A DNA stretch of 64,000 nucleotides from assembly GCF_004342025.1 (NCBI RefSeq), contig NZ_SLWN01000009.1, forward strand, positions 326,732-390,731, in the 5' to 3' direction. Below the pieces are notes generated by a model. The model saw only the letters and a program-made list of their open reading frames with translations, was not told where the DNA came from and searched no databases. Below are positions 17,273 through 24,905 of the stretch, one piece after another (position 1 is the stretch's first letter; each line of letters begins with the position of its first letter). The position numbers and the translations under genes are program-made. This stretch comes from Kribbella steppae. Its GTDB lineage: Bacteria > Actinomycetota > Actinomycetes > Propionibacteriales > Kribbellaceae.

Positions 17273-17797
17273 TCAGTTCTCCTCCACCGTGCCGCCAGCA
17301 GCTTCTGGGGCAGCTTCGTCGTTGCCGGCAGCCCGGTTGAACTCGATCTGGACCTTGGCCTTGGCCACGTCGGCGTACGGAATGGTCCGCAGCTTGCCGT
17401 CGACGTCCAGTTCGGCCGCCTCCTCGGAGGCGGACTTGATCCGGCCGGTCACCTTCTCGCCGGCGGTCAGCGTGACCGCGACCAGCCGGGTGACGTTGCG
17501 GCGCCAGTGCCGGGGCAGGGTGAGCGGCCGATCGACGCCGGGGCTGGAGACCTCCAGCGTGTAGGCGCCGTCGCCCATGATGTCGTCGGCATCGAGTGCC
17601 TTGGAGATCGCCCGGGTGACGTCGGCGACGTCGTCCAGGTTGATCCCGCCGTCGCGATCGACGAGCACGCGCAGCAACCGTCGGCGGCCCGCCGGCGCGA
17701 TGTCGACGGCCTCCAGGTCGCAGCCGAACTGCTTGACGATCGGCCGCAGGAAGTTCTCGAGGCTCGAGGTGTCCGTGTGGTCAGTCCTTCGGCTCAC
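17273..17797 (-). CDS. rimP: Ribosome maturation factor RimP
   Basis: A 174-residue 30S maturation protein. Family motifs: LEAVDIAPAGRRRLLRVLVD, GINLDDVADVTRAIS, YTLEVSSPGVDRPL. The C-terminal SH3-like part carries an acidic Ala/Glu tail. GTG 17797 opens the gene. It heads the operon rimP-nusA-ylxR-infB, and nusA starts 1 nt after its stop. Confidence 0.94.
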   Translation of the reverse strand: MSRRTDHTDTSSLENFLRPIVKQFGCDLEAVDIAPAGRRRLLRVLVDRDGGINLDDVADVTRAISKALDADDIMGDGAYTLEVSSPGVDRPLTLPRHWRRNVTRLVAVTLTAGEKVTGRIKSASEEAAELDVDGKLRTIPYADVAKAKVQIEFNRAAGNDEAAPEAAGGTVEEN

Positions 17798-17971
17798 AGG
17801 TAGACCTGCCTCTCTCTCCAGTTGTGCACCCGTTCCACCACCCGGCGATCCGACCGAGGGCAGTAGCCCACCATATCCGGCCCGCGACGGTGTTCACGTC
17901 ACCGCCTCGTCCCAGGCCGGTCACCGGCTCGTCACCGGACCGGCCACCCGCTCGTCACCTCCTTCGCCGGG

Positions 17972-17977
17972 TATCGT
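17972..17977 (+). promoter_or_regulatory. -10 element of a probably leaderless gene
   Basis: TATCGT lies 6 nt upstream of the GTG at 17984, with no Shine-Dalgarno sequence between. This spacing places the transcript start at the start codon, as in actinobacterial leaderless genes. A convincing -35 is not seen. Confidence 0.45.
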
Positions 17978-17983
17978 TCCGCC

Positions 17984-18538
17984 GTGCCGAACGAACCCCT
18001 CCGCCTGTCGCGCCGTGCCGCGCTGACGACCGCTGCCCTCGCGTCGGGCGCCGTCGTGCTGACCGGCTGCGACGACAACTCGAGCGGTTCCGGTACGCCG
18101 GGAGCCGCGAAGAACTCGAAGTCGGGCCAGCCCGCCGAGGAGACGCCCAGCACCGACCCGGTGATCGTCGCGGCACTCAGTACGGCGGCCGCCCAGGTAA
18201 CTCAATTGTCGCTCCGGTACACCAGCGTCAGTCAGAAGTTCCCCGCTCTGCGCACCCAGCTCGCGGCCGGGGCGAAGTACCACGCCAGCCACCTGGCCCG
18301 GCTGAAGGAAACCGCCGGCGTGCAACCGCCCGCGCCCGGCAAGCTCCCAGCGCTCCCGAGTACGTCGTCAGCCGCGCTGACCGACCTGGCGAAGCGCGAG
18401 AAGGCCGCAGCCATCGCCCATGCCGCCGCAGCAGCCAAGGTCTCCGGGCAAGCCGCTCGCCTGCTCGCGATGATCGCCGCGGCCGAGACTCAGCTGGCCA
18501 CCACGCTGACCCCCAAGAAGAAGGCGGAGTCCGAGTGA
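17984..18538 (+). CDS. Putative lipoprotein (hypothetical)
   Basis: A 184-residue exported protein. The N-terminus has a twin Arg (LSRRAALTT), a hydrophobic stretch and the lipobox LTGC with the lipidated Cys at residue 29, so Tat-type lipoprotein export is likely. The mature part is Ala-rich and helical, with no recognised catalytic motif. It is coupled by GTGA to a DUF4439 ferritin-like gene; the pair is commonly seen beside rimP in actinobacteria. Function unknown. Confidence 0.75.
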   Translation: MPNEPLRLSRRAALTTAALASGAVVLTGCDDNSSGSGTPGAAKNSKSGQPAEETPSTDPVIVAALSTAAAQVTQLSLRYTSVSQKFPALRTQLAAGAKYHASHLARLKETAGVQPPAPGKLPALPSTSSAALTDLAKREKAAAIAHAAAAAKVSGQAARLLAMIAAAETQLATTLTPKKKAESE

Positions 18539-18945
18539 CCGAGGTTGAGGCGCTCCAGGCGGCGCTCGCCGGTGAGCACGCAGCCATGTACGGCGTGGGC
18601 GTTGCCGGCGGCAAGCTCAGCGGCGCCCGCTTCCGCGCGGCGACGGACATGTACGAGCTGCACCGCAGCAACCGCGACCGGCTGACCCGCTTGGTCGTCG
18701 CGGCCGGCGAGACCCCGGTTGCCGCGGAAGCGGCGTACGACCTGCCGCAGGTAGTGACGAACGCGGCGACCGCTTCGGCGCTGGTCCTGCTGATCGAGCG
18801 ACGACTGGCAGCCGTGTACGGCGATCTGGTCGAGGCGGCCGAGCAGCCGGCGGTCCGTGCGCTCGCGATCCAGAGTCTGCTGGCGAGTGCGAGCGCCCAG
18901 CTCGCCTGGGGTGGGGCTCCGGTCGCGTTCCCCGGTGACGTCTGA
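18535..18945 (+). CDS. DUF4439 ferritin-like domain protein
   Basis: A 136-residue all-helical protein of the DUF4439 type: EVEALQAALAGEHAAMYGVGV, ELHRSNRDRLTRLV, and a final Ala-rich helix. The Glu and His placements resemble ferritin-like folds, but metal binding is not shown. GTG at 18535 overlaps the upstream stop as GTGA, implying co-translation with the lipoprotein. Confidence 0.8.
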   Translation: MTEVEALQAALAGEHAAMYGVGVAGGKLSGARFRAATDMYELHRSNRDRLTRLVVAAGETPVAAEAAYDLPQVVTNAATASALVLLIERRLAAVYGDLVEAAEQPAVRALAIQSLLASASAQLAWGGAPVAFPGDV

Positions 18946-19249
18946 GCGTAATCGCTCGATCACCTAGCGATGTGGAGAGTCGTCTCTAACGAATAACCTC
19001 CTGTCCAGTTGTGGATCGGCCGGAAATTCGTGGCGTATTCCCTTTACTCGTAGCGCTACTTTCCCTATATTTTCGCCACGGAGACTGGGGGGTCGCCGGC
19101 CGCACTTCAATGAGCTCAGCACGACCGCGTTGGTGGCGATGGTCGTGCTCGATCCAAGGCTGACTTAAGCGTCTGTGTTCCGTACCTTCATTCCGCTCTT
19201 ATTCACTTCTTGAGCCGCGCCTTGCGTCGGCTACGGAGGGTGGCGAAGC
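18946..19249 (+). other. Intergenic region and leader upstream of the biosynthetic operon
   Basis: About 300 bases, clearly more AT-rich than average and without a gene. It contains the promoter candidate at 19043-19071, an inverted repeat AGCACGACC/GGTCGTGCT (19118-19126, 19141-19149), and the cupin ribosome binding site GGAGG 10 nt before 19250. From that promoter the leader would be about 170 nt. No riboswitch class was recognised. Confidence 0.5.
19043..19071 (+). promoter_or_regulatory. Candidate sigma-70-type promoter of the hydrazine operon
   Basis: TTTACT (19043-19048) and TATATT (19066-19071) are separated by 17 bp, close to the TTGACA/TATAAT consensus. This is the best promoter match in the region and lies about 180 bp before the first biosynthetic gene. 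Confidence 0.5.
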
Positions 19250-19603
19250 ATGCGCACATTCGATCTGAGCACCGGCGACGACCAGTACGTGAAAGACATC
19301 CGAGTGGTCCGCTGGGAGCAGTACGCACTGGAGCGGGATCTGCCGTTCCAAGCGATGTGGTACAGCGTTCCGCCAGGCTCGGAGAGCCCGGTCGACCAGC
19401 ACCCCGAGCTGGAGTTGTCGGTGGTCGTCGCGGGCACCGCGCACGTCCTGGTCGGCAACGAGGAGCATGAGGTTCAGCAGGGCGCCGCGTTCCTGCTCAG
19501 CAGCACCGAGGCACACGTCGTACAGAACCGCTCGGCCGAGGTACCGCTGACCATCTTCAGCGCGTACTGGATGCCGCTGGCCGAGGCGGCCGGCCATGAC
19601 TGA
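19250..19603 (+). CDS. Cupin subunit of a predicted hydrazine synthetase
   Basis: A 117-residue single-domain cupin. The metal motifs read H51, E53 and E55 (DQHPELELSVVVAG) and H89-x3-N93 (EAHVVQN). In the s56-p1 pathway the N-N bond is made by Spb40, a cupin fused to a MetRS-like domain. Here the cupin is a separate gene whose end overlaps the MetRS-like start by 8 nt, the same order split in two. I infer that it catalyses rearrangement of the aminoacyl N-hydroxylysine ester to the hydrazine, with the MetRS-like partner. Confidence 0.85.
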   Translation: MRTFDLSTGDDQYVKDIRVVRWEQYALERDLPFQAMWYSVPPGSESPVDQHPELELSVVVAGTAHVLVGNEEHEVQQGAAFLLSSTEAHVVQNRSAEVPLTIFSAYWMPLAEAAGHD

Positions 19604-20945
19604 TCCGGTCACCGTCTTCACGTTCCCGCAGCCGACCATCAACGGCCCACTACACGTCGGTCATCTCTCCGGTCCTTACCTGGCCGCCGACATCGCCGCC
19701 CGGGCTGCACGCGCCCGCGGCGAGCGCGTCGTGGTCACCACCGGCCTGGACGTGCACCAGAACTACGTCCTGACCCGGGCCGAGCGCGAAGGCCTCGAGG
19801 TCGGCGCGATGACGGCCGACTTCCGCGATGACATCAAGGACACGTACGGCCTGGCCCGGATTGGCTTCGACTACTTCACCGACCCGCTCGGTGAGGAGCA
19901 CACGCCGATCATCCGACAGTTGATGAACCACCTCGTGAGCACCGGCGCCGCACCACTGCGCGAGGTCACCTTGCATGCTTGCGCAGACTGCGGCCGGACC
20001 CTGCACGAGTCCTACCTCAGCGGGCTCTGTGGCGAGTGCAAGGCATCCGCGGCCGGCGGCGCCTGCGAGCAATGCGGGAGCTTCACGCAGGTCGACACCA
20101 TGGTCGATCCGGTCTGCGGCCGCTGCGGCGGCGAACCCCGTCCGTTCACGGCAACAGTGCCGGTACTGCGGATGGAGAACCACCGCGAAACCCTGATCGC
20201 GACGTGGTTGCGAGCCGACCTGCCACCGGCCGTCCGGGACCTGATCGACCGCACCCTGCGGGCCGGCCTGCCGGAGATCGCCCTCGCCTACCCGACCAAC
20301 TGGGGTATCGAGGGCGACGGCCCACTCACCGGCCTGCGGATCGGCCCGTACACGGAGATCGCGCTGTCCGACCTGTACGGCGTCGCGCGTGCAGTCGACC
20401 CCGATGCCGACGACGCGACCGGGTACCTGGCCGCACTCGACCGAGTAGACCACTTGTGGCATTTCCTCGGTCTCGACAACGCGTTCTGGTACGCGCTCTA
20501 CTGGCCTGCCGTCTGGGCCGCAGCCGGCGTCGCCCGGCTCCCGTTGGCCGGGCTCGTGGTCAACGAGTTCTACACATTCGACGGCGAGAAATTCTCCACC
20601 AGCCGGAATCATGGAATCACCGCGACGGAATTACTGCGCACCTCAGATCCGTCAATCGTTCGTTTGTTTCTGGCCTGGGATCGGCCCGATCGCTACCGCA
20701 GTGATTTCACCTTCAATTCTTTCCGTGCGTTCGCGGACCGGGTCGAACCATTGCTGGCCGGGGTGCACAGGGTTTCCGAACCACTCGATCCGGCGCTGGC
20801 CGCGATCGAGCGCGCCCGCGGTGAGAGCGCACTCCGGCCGAGCGGGTTCGACCTGCCACTGGCGGTCCGCAGCCTGCTCACCCTGCTGGCCGGTGGCGTC
20901 CACGACACCGGATCGCTCCGGGCCGCTCTGACCGGGAGCGAGTAG
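19596..20945 (+). CDS. Methionyl-tRNA-synthetase-like ligase of a predicted hydrazine synthetase
   Basis: A 449-residue class I aminoacyl-tRNA-synthetase fold. The HIGH-type motif is HVGH (20-23) and the KMSKS-type motif is KFSTS (332-336). Four CxxC pairs (C129/132, C145/148, C157/160, C174/177) form MetRS-like zinc knuckles. It ends about 110 residues after KFSTS, so most of the anticodon-binding bundle is missing, which argues against a housekeeping role. By analogy with Spb40 it would activate glycine (or a related amino acid) with ATP and esterify it to N6-hydroxylysine. It overlaps the cupin gene and is followed 3 nt later by the flavoenzyme fusion. Confidence 0.88.
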   Translation: MTDPVTVFTFPQPTINGPLHVGHLSGPYLAADIAARAARARGERVVVTTGLDVHQNYVLTRAEREGLEVGAMTADFRDDIKDTYGLARIGFDYFTDPLGEEHTPIIRQLMNHLVSTGAAPLREVTLHACADCGRTLHESYLSGLCGECKASAAGGACEQCGSFTQVDTMVDPVCGRCGGEPRPFTATVPVLRMENHRETLIATWLRADLPPAVRDLIDRTLRAGLPEIALAYPTNWGIEGDGPLTGLRIGPYTEIALSDLYGVARAVDPDADDATGYLAALDRVDHLWHFLGLDNAFWYALYWPAVWAAAGVARLPLAGLVVNEFYTFDGEKFSTSRNHGITATELLRTSDPSIVRLFLAWDRPDRYRSDFTFNSFRAFADRVEPLLAGVHRVSEPLDPALAAIERARGESALRPSGFDLPLAVRSLLTLLAGGVHDTGSLRAALTGSE

Positions 20946-20948
20946 ACC

Positions 20949-23303
20949 ATGCGAGTCTGCGTGATCGGGGCCGGTATCGCCGGCACGCTGCTTGCCTGGC
21001 GCCTGAGTGAGAGCGTCGAGGTCGACCTGGTGACCGGTCCGCCCGGGACGGATGCGACCGCGGCATCGGGCGGCGGCGTACGAGGGTTCGAGACCCACCC
21101 GGTCCAACGCCGCCTGGCGATCGAGAGCCTCACCGAGTTGTTCCAAAGCCTCCAGGAAGAGGCCGGTTACACCGAAACCGGGTGCACCTACCTCTTGCCG
21201 TCGTACGCCGGACTCGAAAGGGCGGTCGCAGAGGTCGAGCACGCGCACCCGGGCTCGACCGAGATCCTCGATCGCGACGAGCTCCGCCGCCGGGGCTGGC
21301 ACGGACTACCCGAGGGCACGGTCGGCGTCTGCGAGAAACGCGCCGGCTTCATCAGGCCGGATCAGCTCCGTACGGCGGTGATCCGGCAACTCGCTGCCGG
21401 TCCCAGGAGCCGAGTACTCGATGGGCCGGTACTGCGGCTCGTCCCACACCCGGACGGCTCCGTGAGCTGTCGTCTCCCCGGCCTGAGCCAGCGGTACGAC
21501 GTCGTCGTGGTGGCTGCAGGCCCATGGACGCCCGGCCTACTCACGGGCAGCGCGTTGCCGGCCGAGCCGTACCGGACCAAGGCGATCCAGGTCGCCACCT
21601 ACACGGTGGACGGAGCTTTGCCGACCATGTTCGTGGACGAGACCAACGACCTGTTCGGGCGGCCCACAGCCGACGGCAGGTTGCTGCTCGGCGTGGACAC
21701 GCACCGCTGGGCCGTCCCACCAGGCAGCAGCAGCCCGATCCCGGACCTGGCCGCGCAGGCCGTCCGGATCGCCGGCGAGCGGCTGCCACACCTCAAGCTG
21801 TCGGCGCCCGACCACCTGGTCAGCAACGCCGACTGTTATGCCGATCCGCCGGTACTGACCCTGTGGTCGGTGCTCGGCAGCACACATCGGCTCTTCACCT
21901 TCACCGGTGGGTCCGGCGGCAGCGTGAAAACCGCGCTGGCCGCTAGCCGGGCGGCTGCGAGCGACCTGCTCGTCACTGGTGAGACGCGCACCACCACTTC
22001 GCGGACGGAGAACCAGCGCATGACCATCACAGAACCAGGCAGCAGGCGAACAACGCCCCGGTACCACACCATCGGTATCGGGGCCGGGCCCTCCAACCTG
22101 TCGTTGGCAGCCCTGTACAAGAACGTCACCACCGAGAGGCTGGCCCTGTTCGACGCCCGTCCGGGCAGTGGCTGGCACACTCCCCTGCTCTACCCGGGCG
22201 TCCGGATGCAGACCGGCTGGATGAAGGACCTGGTCTCGCTGGTCGACCCCCGGCACGAGTTGACGTTCCTGAACTACCTGGTCACCTCCGGGCGGCTCTA
22301 TGCGCTGATCAACTCCCAGTTCGACTCGCTCCCCCGGATCGAGTACGAGCGCTACCTGGCCTGGGCCACCGAGCGGCTCGGCGTGGTGAACTTCGGCTCT
22401 CGGGTGCAGACGATCTCGATCACCGACGACGGGTTCGAGGTCACCGTCGACGGCGTACCGACGGCTGTCTCGGAGCACCTCGTGCTCGGGCTCGGCACCC
22501 GCCCGGTCCGGCCGGAGTACCTCCGCGGCCTGCCGGCCGAGCGAGCCTTCATCGCCGACGATCTCGCCGACCGGATTCCCGCATTGGACAAGGCCGCGCC
22601 GACAGCTGTCGTCGGCAGCGGTCAGACCGGCCTCGAGTGTGTCCTGCGGCTGCTCGGATCCGGCTTCACCGACATCCGATGGCTGGGCCGGAACCAGTGG
22701 TTCCGCAGTATCGACGACTCGCCCATGGCCAACGAGCTCTACCGGCCGTCACACATCGAGTTCCTGCAGGGCCTGAACCGCGGCAAGCGCCGGGAGATGA
22801 TCGACGACTCCCGCTACAGCGGCGACGCCATCACGCCGGGCGGACTGCGGGCGCTGTACCAGTCGAACTACGACGGCTTCCTGTCGCTCGGCCGCTTCCC
22901 GGTCACGCTGCTGCCGGGCCGCGACGTACGAGCGTCCGCACCGATGCCTGACGGCGGCATCCGGTTGTGCTGTACGACGCCCACCACGCCGGAGGAGCAC
23001 GACGTACGCCAGGTCGTGGTCGCCGGCGGACGGGAGCACGTGGAGGCACCGTTCGACGACGACTTGCGGGAGCGGATCGAGTTCGACGACGACGGGCAGT
23101 TGCTGGTCGAACCGGACTACTCGGTGCGCTGGAAGGGCATGAACGGGCACAAGATCTACACGTTCAACGCCAACCGCTACAGCCACGGTCTGACCAACGC
23201 CGGGCTGACCCAGCTGCCGGTCCGGGCCGCGATCGTGCTGAACTCCATGTTCGACCGGGAGATCTACCCGATCACCGACGAGCTCTGCGCGGTGCAGTGG
23301 TGA
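20949..23303 (+). CDS. Fusion of a D-amino-acid/glycine-oxidase-like flavoenzyme and a lysine N6-hydroxylase-like monooxygenase
   Basis: A 784-residue uninterrupted frame. Residues 1 to about 355 are a DAO-family FAD enzyme (VIGAGIAGTLLAWRLSE; TFTGGSGGSVKTALA near its end). Residues from about 358 are an IucD/Lys-type N-hydroxylating monooxygenase (IGIGAGPSNLSLAALY, FAD; VVGSGQTGLECVLRLL, NADPH; NRYSHGLTNAGLTQLP). The halves match the s56-p1 enzymes Spb39 (hydrazine release) and Spb38 (Lys N6-hydroxylase). ATG 22020 (Met358), with GGAG upstream, could be an internal start and marks the old gene boundary. The next gene overlaps the stop as GTGA. Confidence 0.87.
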   Translation: MRVCVIGAGIAGTLLAWRLSESVEVDLVTGPPGTDATAASGGGVRGFETHPVQRRLAIESLTELFQSLQEEAGYTETGCTYLLPSYAGLERAVAEVEHAHPGSTEILDRDELRRRGWHGLPEGTVGVCEKRAGFIRPDQLRTAVIRQLAAGPRSRVLDGPVLRLVPHPDGSVSCRLPGLSQRYDVVVVAAGPWTPGLLTGSALPAEPYRTKAIQVATYTVDGALPTMFVDETNDLFGRPTADGRLLLGVDTHRWAVPPGSSSPIPDLAAQAVRIAGERLPHLKLSAPDHLVSNADCYADPPVLTLWSVLGSTHRLFTFTGGSGGSVKTALAASRAAASDLLVTGETRTTTSRTENQRMTITEPGSRRTTPRYHTIGIGAGPSNLSLAALYKNVTTERLALFDARPGSGWHTPLLYPGVRMQTGWMKDLVSLVDPRHELTFLNYLVTSGRLYALINSQFDSLPRIEYERYLAWATERLGVVNFGSRVQTISITDDGFEVTVDGVPTAVSEHLVLGLGTRPVRPEYLRGLPAERAFIADDLADRIPALDKAAPTAVVGSGQTGLECVLRLLGSGFTDIRWLGRNQWFRSIDDSPMANELYRPSHIEFLQGLNRGKRREMIDDSRYSGDAITPGGLRALYQSNYDGFLSLGRFPVTLLPGRDVRASAPMPDGGIRLCCTTPTTPEEHDVRQVVVAGGREHVEAPFDDDLRERIEFDDDGQLLVEPDYSVRWKGMNGHKIYTFNANRYSHGLTNAGLTQLPVRAAIVLNSMFDREIYPITDELCAVQW

Positions 23304-23674
23304 CCGCGGCAGCCCAGGAGCCGCTGGCTCCGGACGTCGACGGTGCGTGGTTCCGGCTCGAGGTCGAGGACCCGGCGGCCGGTGCGCCGTACGGGCAGTA
23401 TCACCGCGAGGACGACCTGATCTGGGCAGAGTTCTACGCCGGCGGCGCGTTGCGCAGTGGCCGGCTGGTCGGGCATCTGCGGCCGGACGGTTCGTTCGAC
23501 GCGGCGTACTGCCTGATCGGCGCGACCGGCGAGCTGATCAGCGGCGAGTGCCACAGCGTCCCCGAGTTCGATGCTCAGGGCAACATCCGGATCACCGACC
23601 ACTTCCGTCGCAGCGACGGCACCACCGGGACCAGCCACATCCGGCAGATCCCCGCACCGGTCAGGGAGGCATGA
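23300..23674 (+). CDS. Small beta-rich protein of unknown function in the hydrazine operon
   Basis: A 124-residue protein with a repeated Trp/Tyr/Gly pattern (REDDLIWAEFYAGGALRSG, RLVGHLRPDGSFDAAY, ELISGECHSVPEFDAQGN). This resembles small proteins often auto-annotated as N-acetylglutamate synthase, though no acetyltransferase motif is visible. It starts with GTG overlapping the flavoenzyme stop. Its strict operon position suggests a role in the pathway, such as binding or protecting a hydrazine intermediate, but that is a guess. Confidence 0.7.
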   Translation: MTAAAQEPLAPDVDGAWFRLEVEDPAAGAPYGQYHREDDLIWAEFYAGGALRSGRLVGHLRPDGSFDAAYCLIGATGELISGECHSVPEFDAQGNIRITDHFRRSDGTTGTSHIRQIPAPVREA

Positions 23675-23675
23675 G

Positions 23676-24905
23676 ATGACCGACAGATCTCACCTGCTGG
23701 TGGTCGCCACCGGCATGCGGCTGTTCCGCGAGTACATCCTGCGGTCGATCGCACCGCAGTACCGGATCCACATGTTCCTGCACAGCGAACCGACCTGGGA
23801 ACAGGACTACCTCGAGGACTGGACCGTGCTGGAGAGCACCCTCGACGCCGACGCCCTGGTCGCCGCCGCGCACGAGCTGCACGACAAGGAGTCGATCGAC
23901 GGGGTGTTGTGCTGGGACGAGGCCCGGATCCTGCAGACCGCCCACGTTGCCGAGGCGCTGGGCCTGCCCGGCGGTGACATCGCGATGGTGAACCGATGCC
24001 GCGACAAGCACCTCACCCGTACGGCGCTCGCCGAGCACGGGGTCCCACAGCCGAGGTCGGTCCTCGTGAACACCGTCGACGAAGCCCTCGCCGTGGACGT
24101 GGGCTACCCGCGCATTCTCAAACCACGTGCGCTCGCCGCGAGCCTCGGTGTGGTGAAGGTGAACTCACCGGAGGAACTGCGGGAGAACTGGGACTTCGCG
24201 CACGACACGACCGTGCCCGAAGCACCGCACTACGACGTGAAGGTACTGGTCGAGGAGTTCGCCGACGGCTACGAGATCAGTATCGACGCGGCCGTGTTCC
24301 AGGGTCAGGTGACACCGTTCTGCCTCGCCCGCAAGGAGCTCGGCTACCCGCCGTACGCCGAGGAGGTCGGCCACTTCGTCGACGCGGCGGACCCGTTGCT
24401 CGCCGACGACCAGCTGATGCAGGTGCTGGTCGACGCGCACAAGGCGATCGCGTTCACCGACGGCGTCACGCACACCGAGATCATGATGACGGCCGACGGC
24501 CCGAAGGTGATCGAGATCAACGCCCGGATCGGCGGCGACCTGATCCCGTACCTCGGTCTGCAGGCGACCGGAGTCGACCCGGGGCTGGCCGCGGCCGCGG
24601 TTGCCTGCGGCCGTGCACCGGAGCTGGTGCCGAACCGCAAGGCGGTCGGCGGTGTCCGGTTCTTCTACGTGGACGAGAACGACACCGTGCTCGACTCGGT
24701 CGAGTTCGACGCGGACATTCTGCCGGAGTCCATCGACCAACTGGTGCCGCTGATGGAGGCCGGGCAGACCACCAGCCCGCCGCCGGCCGGGACGCTCTGG
24801 GGCCGGATCGCCTATGCGACCGCGGTCGCCGGTTCGATCGCCGAGTGCCGGGCCGGATTGGACGCCGCGGAGAAGGCGTTGCGGTGGGCGGGACACCCGA
24901 AATGA
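23676..24905 (+). CDS. ATP-grasp amino acid ligase
   Basis: A 409-residue ATP-grasp protein. The ATP-binding region includes YPRILKPRALAASLGVVKV and VLVEEFADGYEISIDAAVF; the Mg site is VIEINARIGGDLIPYLGLQ with the E-x-N-x-R pattern of L-amino acid ligases of the BacD/YwfE group. It would activate a carboxylate as acyl phosphate and join it to an amine. In this operon the likely partner is the hydrazino acid made upstream. ATG 23676 follows GGGAGG. Its stop overlaps the transporter start as ATGA. Confidence 0.88.
   Translation: MTDRSHLLVVATGMRLFREYILRSIAPQYRIHMFLHSEPTWEQDYLEDWTVLESTLDADALVAAAHELHDKESIDGVLCWDEARILQTAHVAEALGLPGGDIAMVNRCRDKHLTRTALAEHGVPQPRSVLVNTVDEALAVDVGYPRILKPRALAASLGVVKVNSPEELRENWDFAHDTTVPEAPHYDVKVLVEEFADGYEISIDAAVFQGQVTPFCLARKELGYPPYAEEVGHFVDAADPLLADDQLMQVLVDAHKAIAFTDGVTHTEIMMTADGPKVIEINARIGGDLIPYLGLQATGVDPGLAAAAVACGRAPELVPNRKAVGGVRFFYVDENDTVLDSVEFDADILPESIDQLVPLMEAGQTTSPPPAGTLWGRIAYATAVAGSIAECRAGLDAAEKALRWAGHPK

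Noticed and set aside
13450..17340. A 1296-codon open frame on the plus strand opposite infB and nusA
   Set aside because: It is antisense to unmistakable IF-2 and NusA. Its Arg/Gly/His-rich composition is what GC-rich coding DNA gives on the opposite strand.
19596..20945. Annotation as a housekeeping methionyl-tRNA synthetase
   Set aside because: Most of the anticodon-binding bundle is missing, and the gene is locked into an operon with a cupin and N-hydroxylase/oxidase genes.
20949..23303. Two separate genes instead of one fusion
   Set aside because: No stop codon separates the halves. The internal ATG at 22020 is kept as an alternative start, not as proof of two genes.
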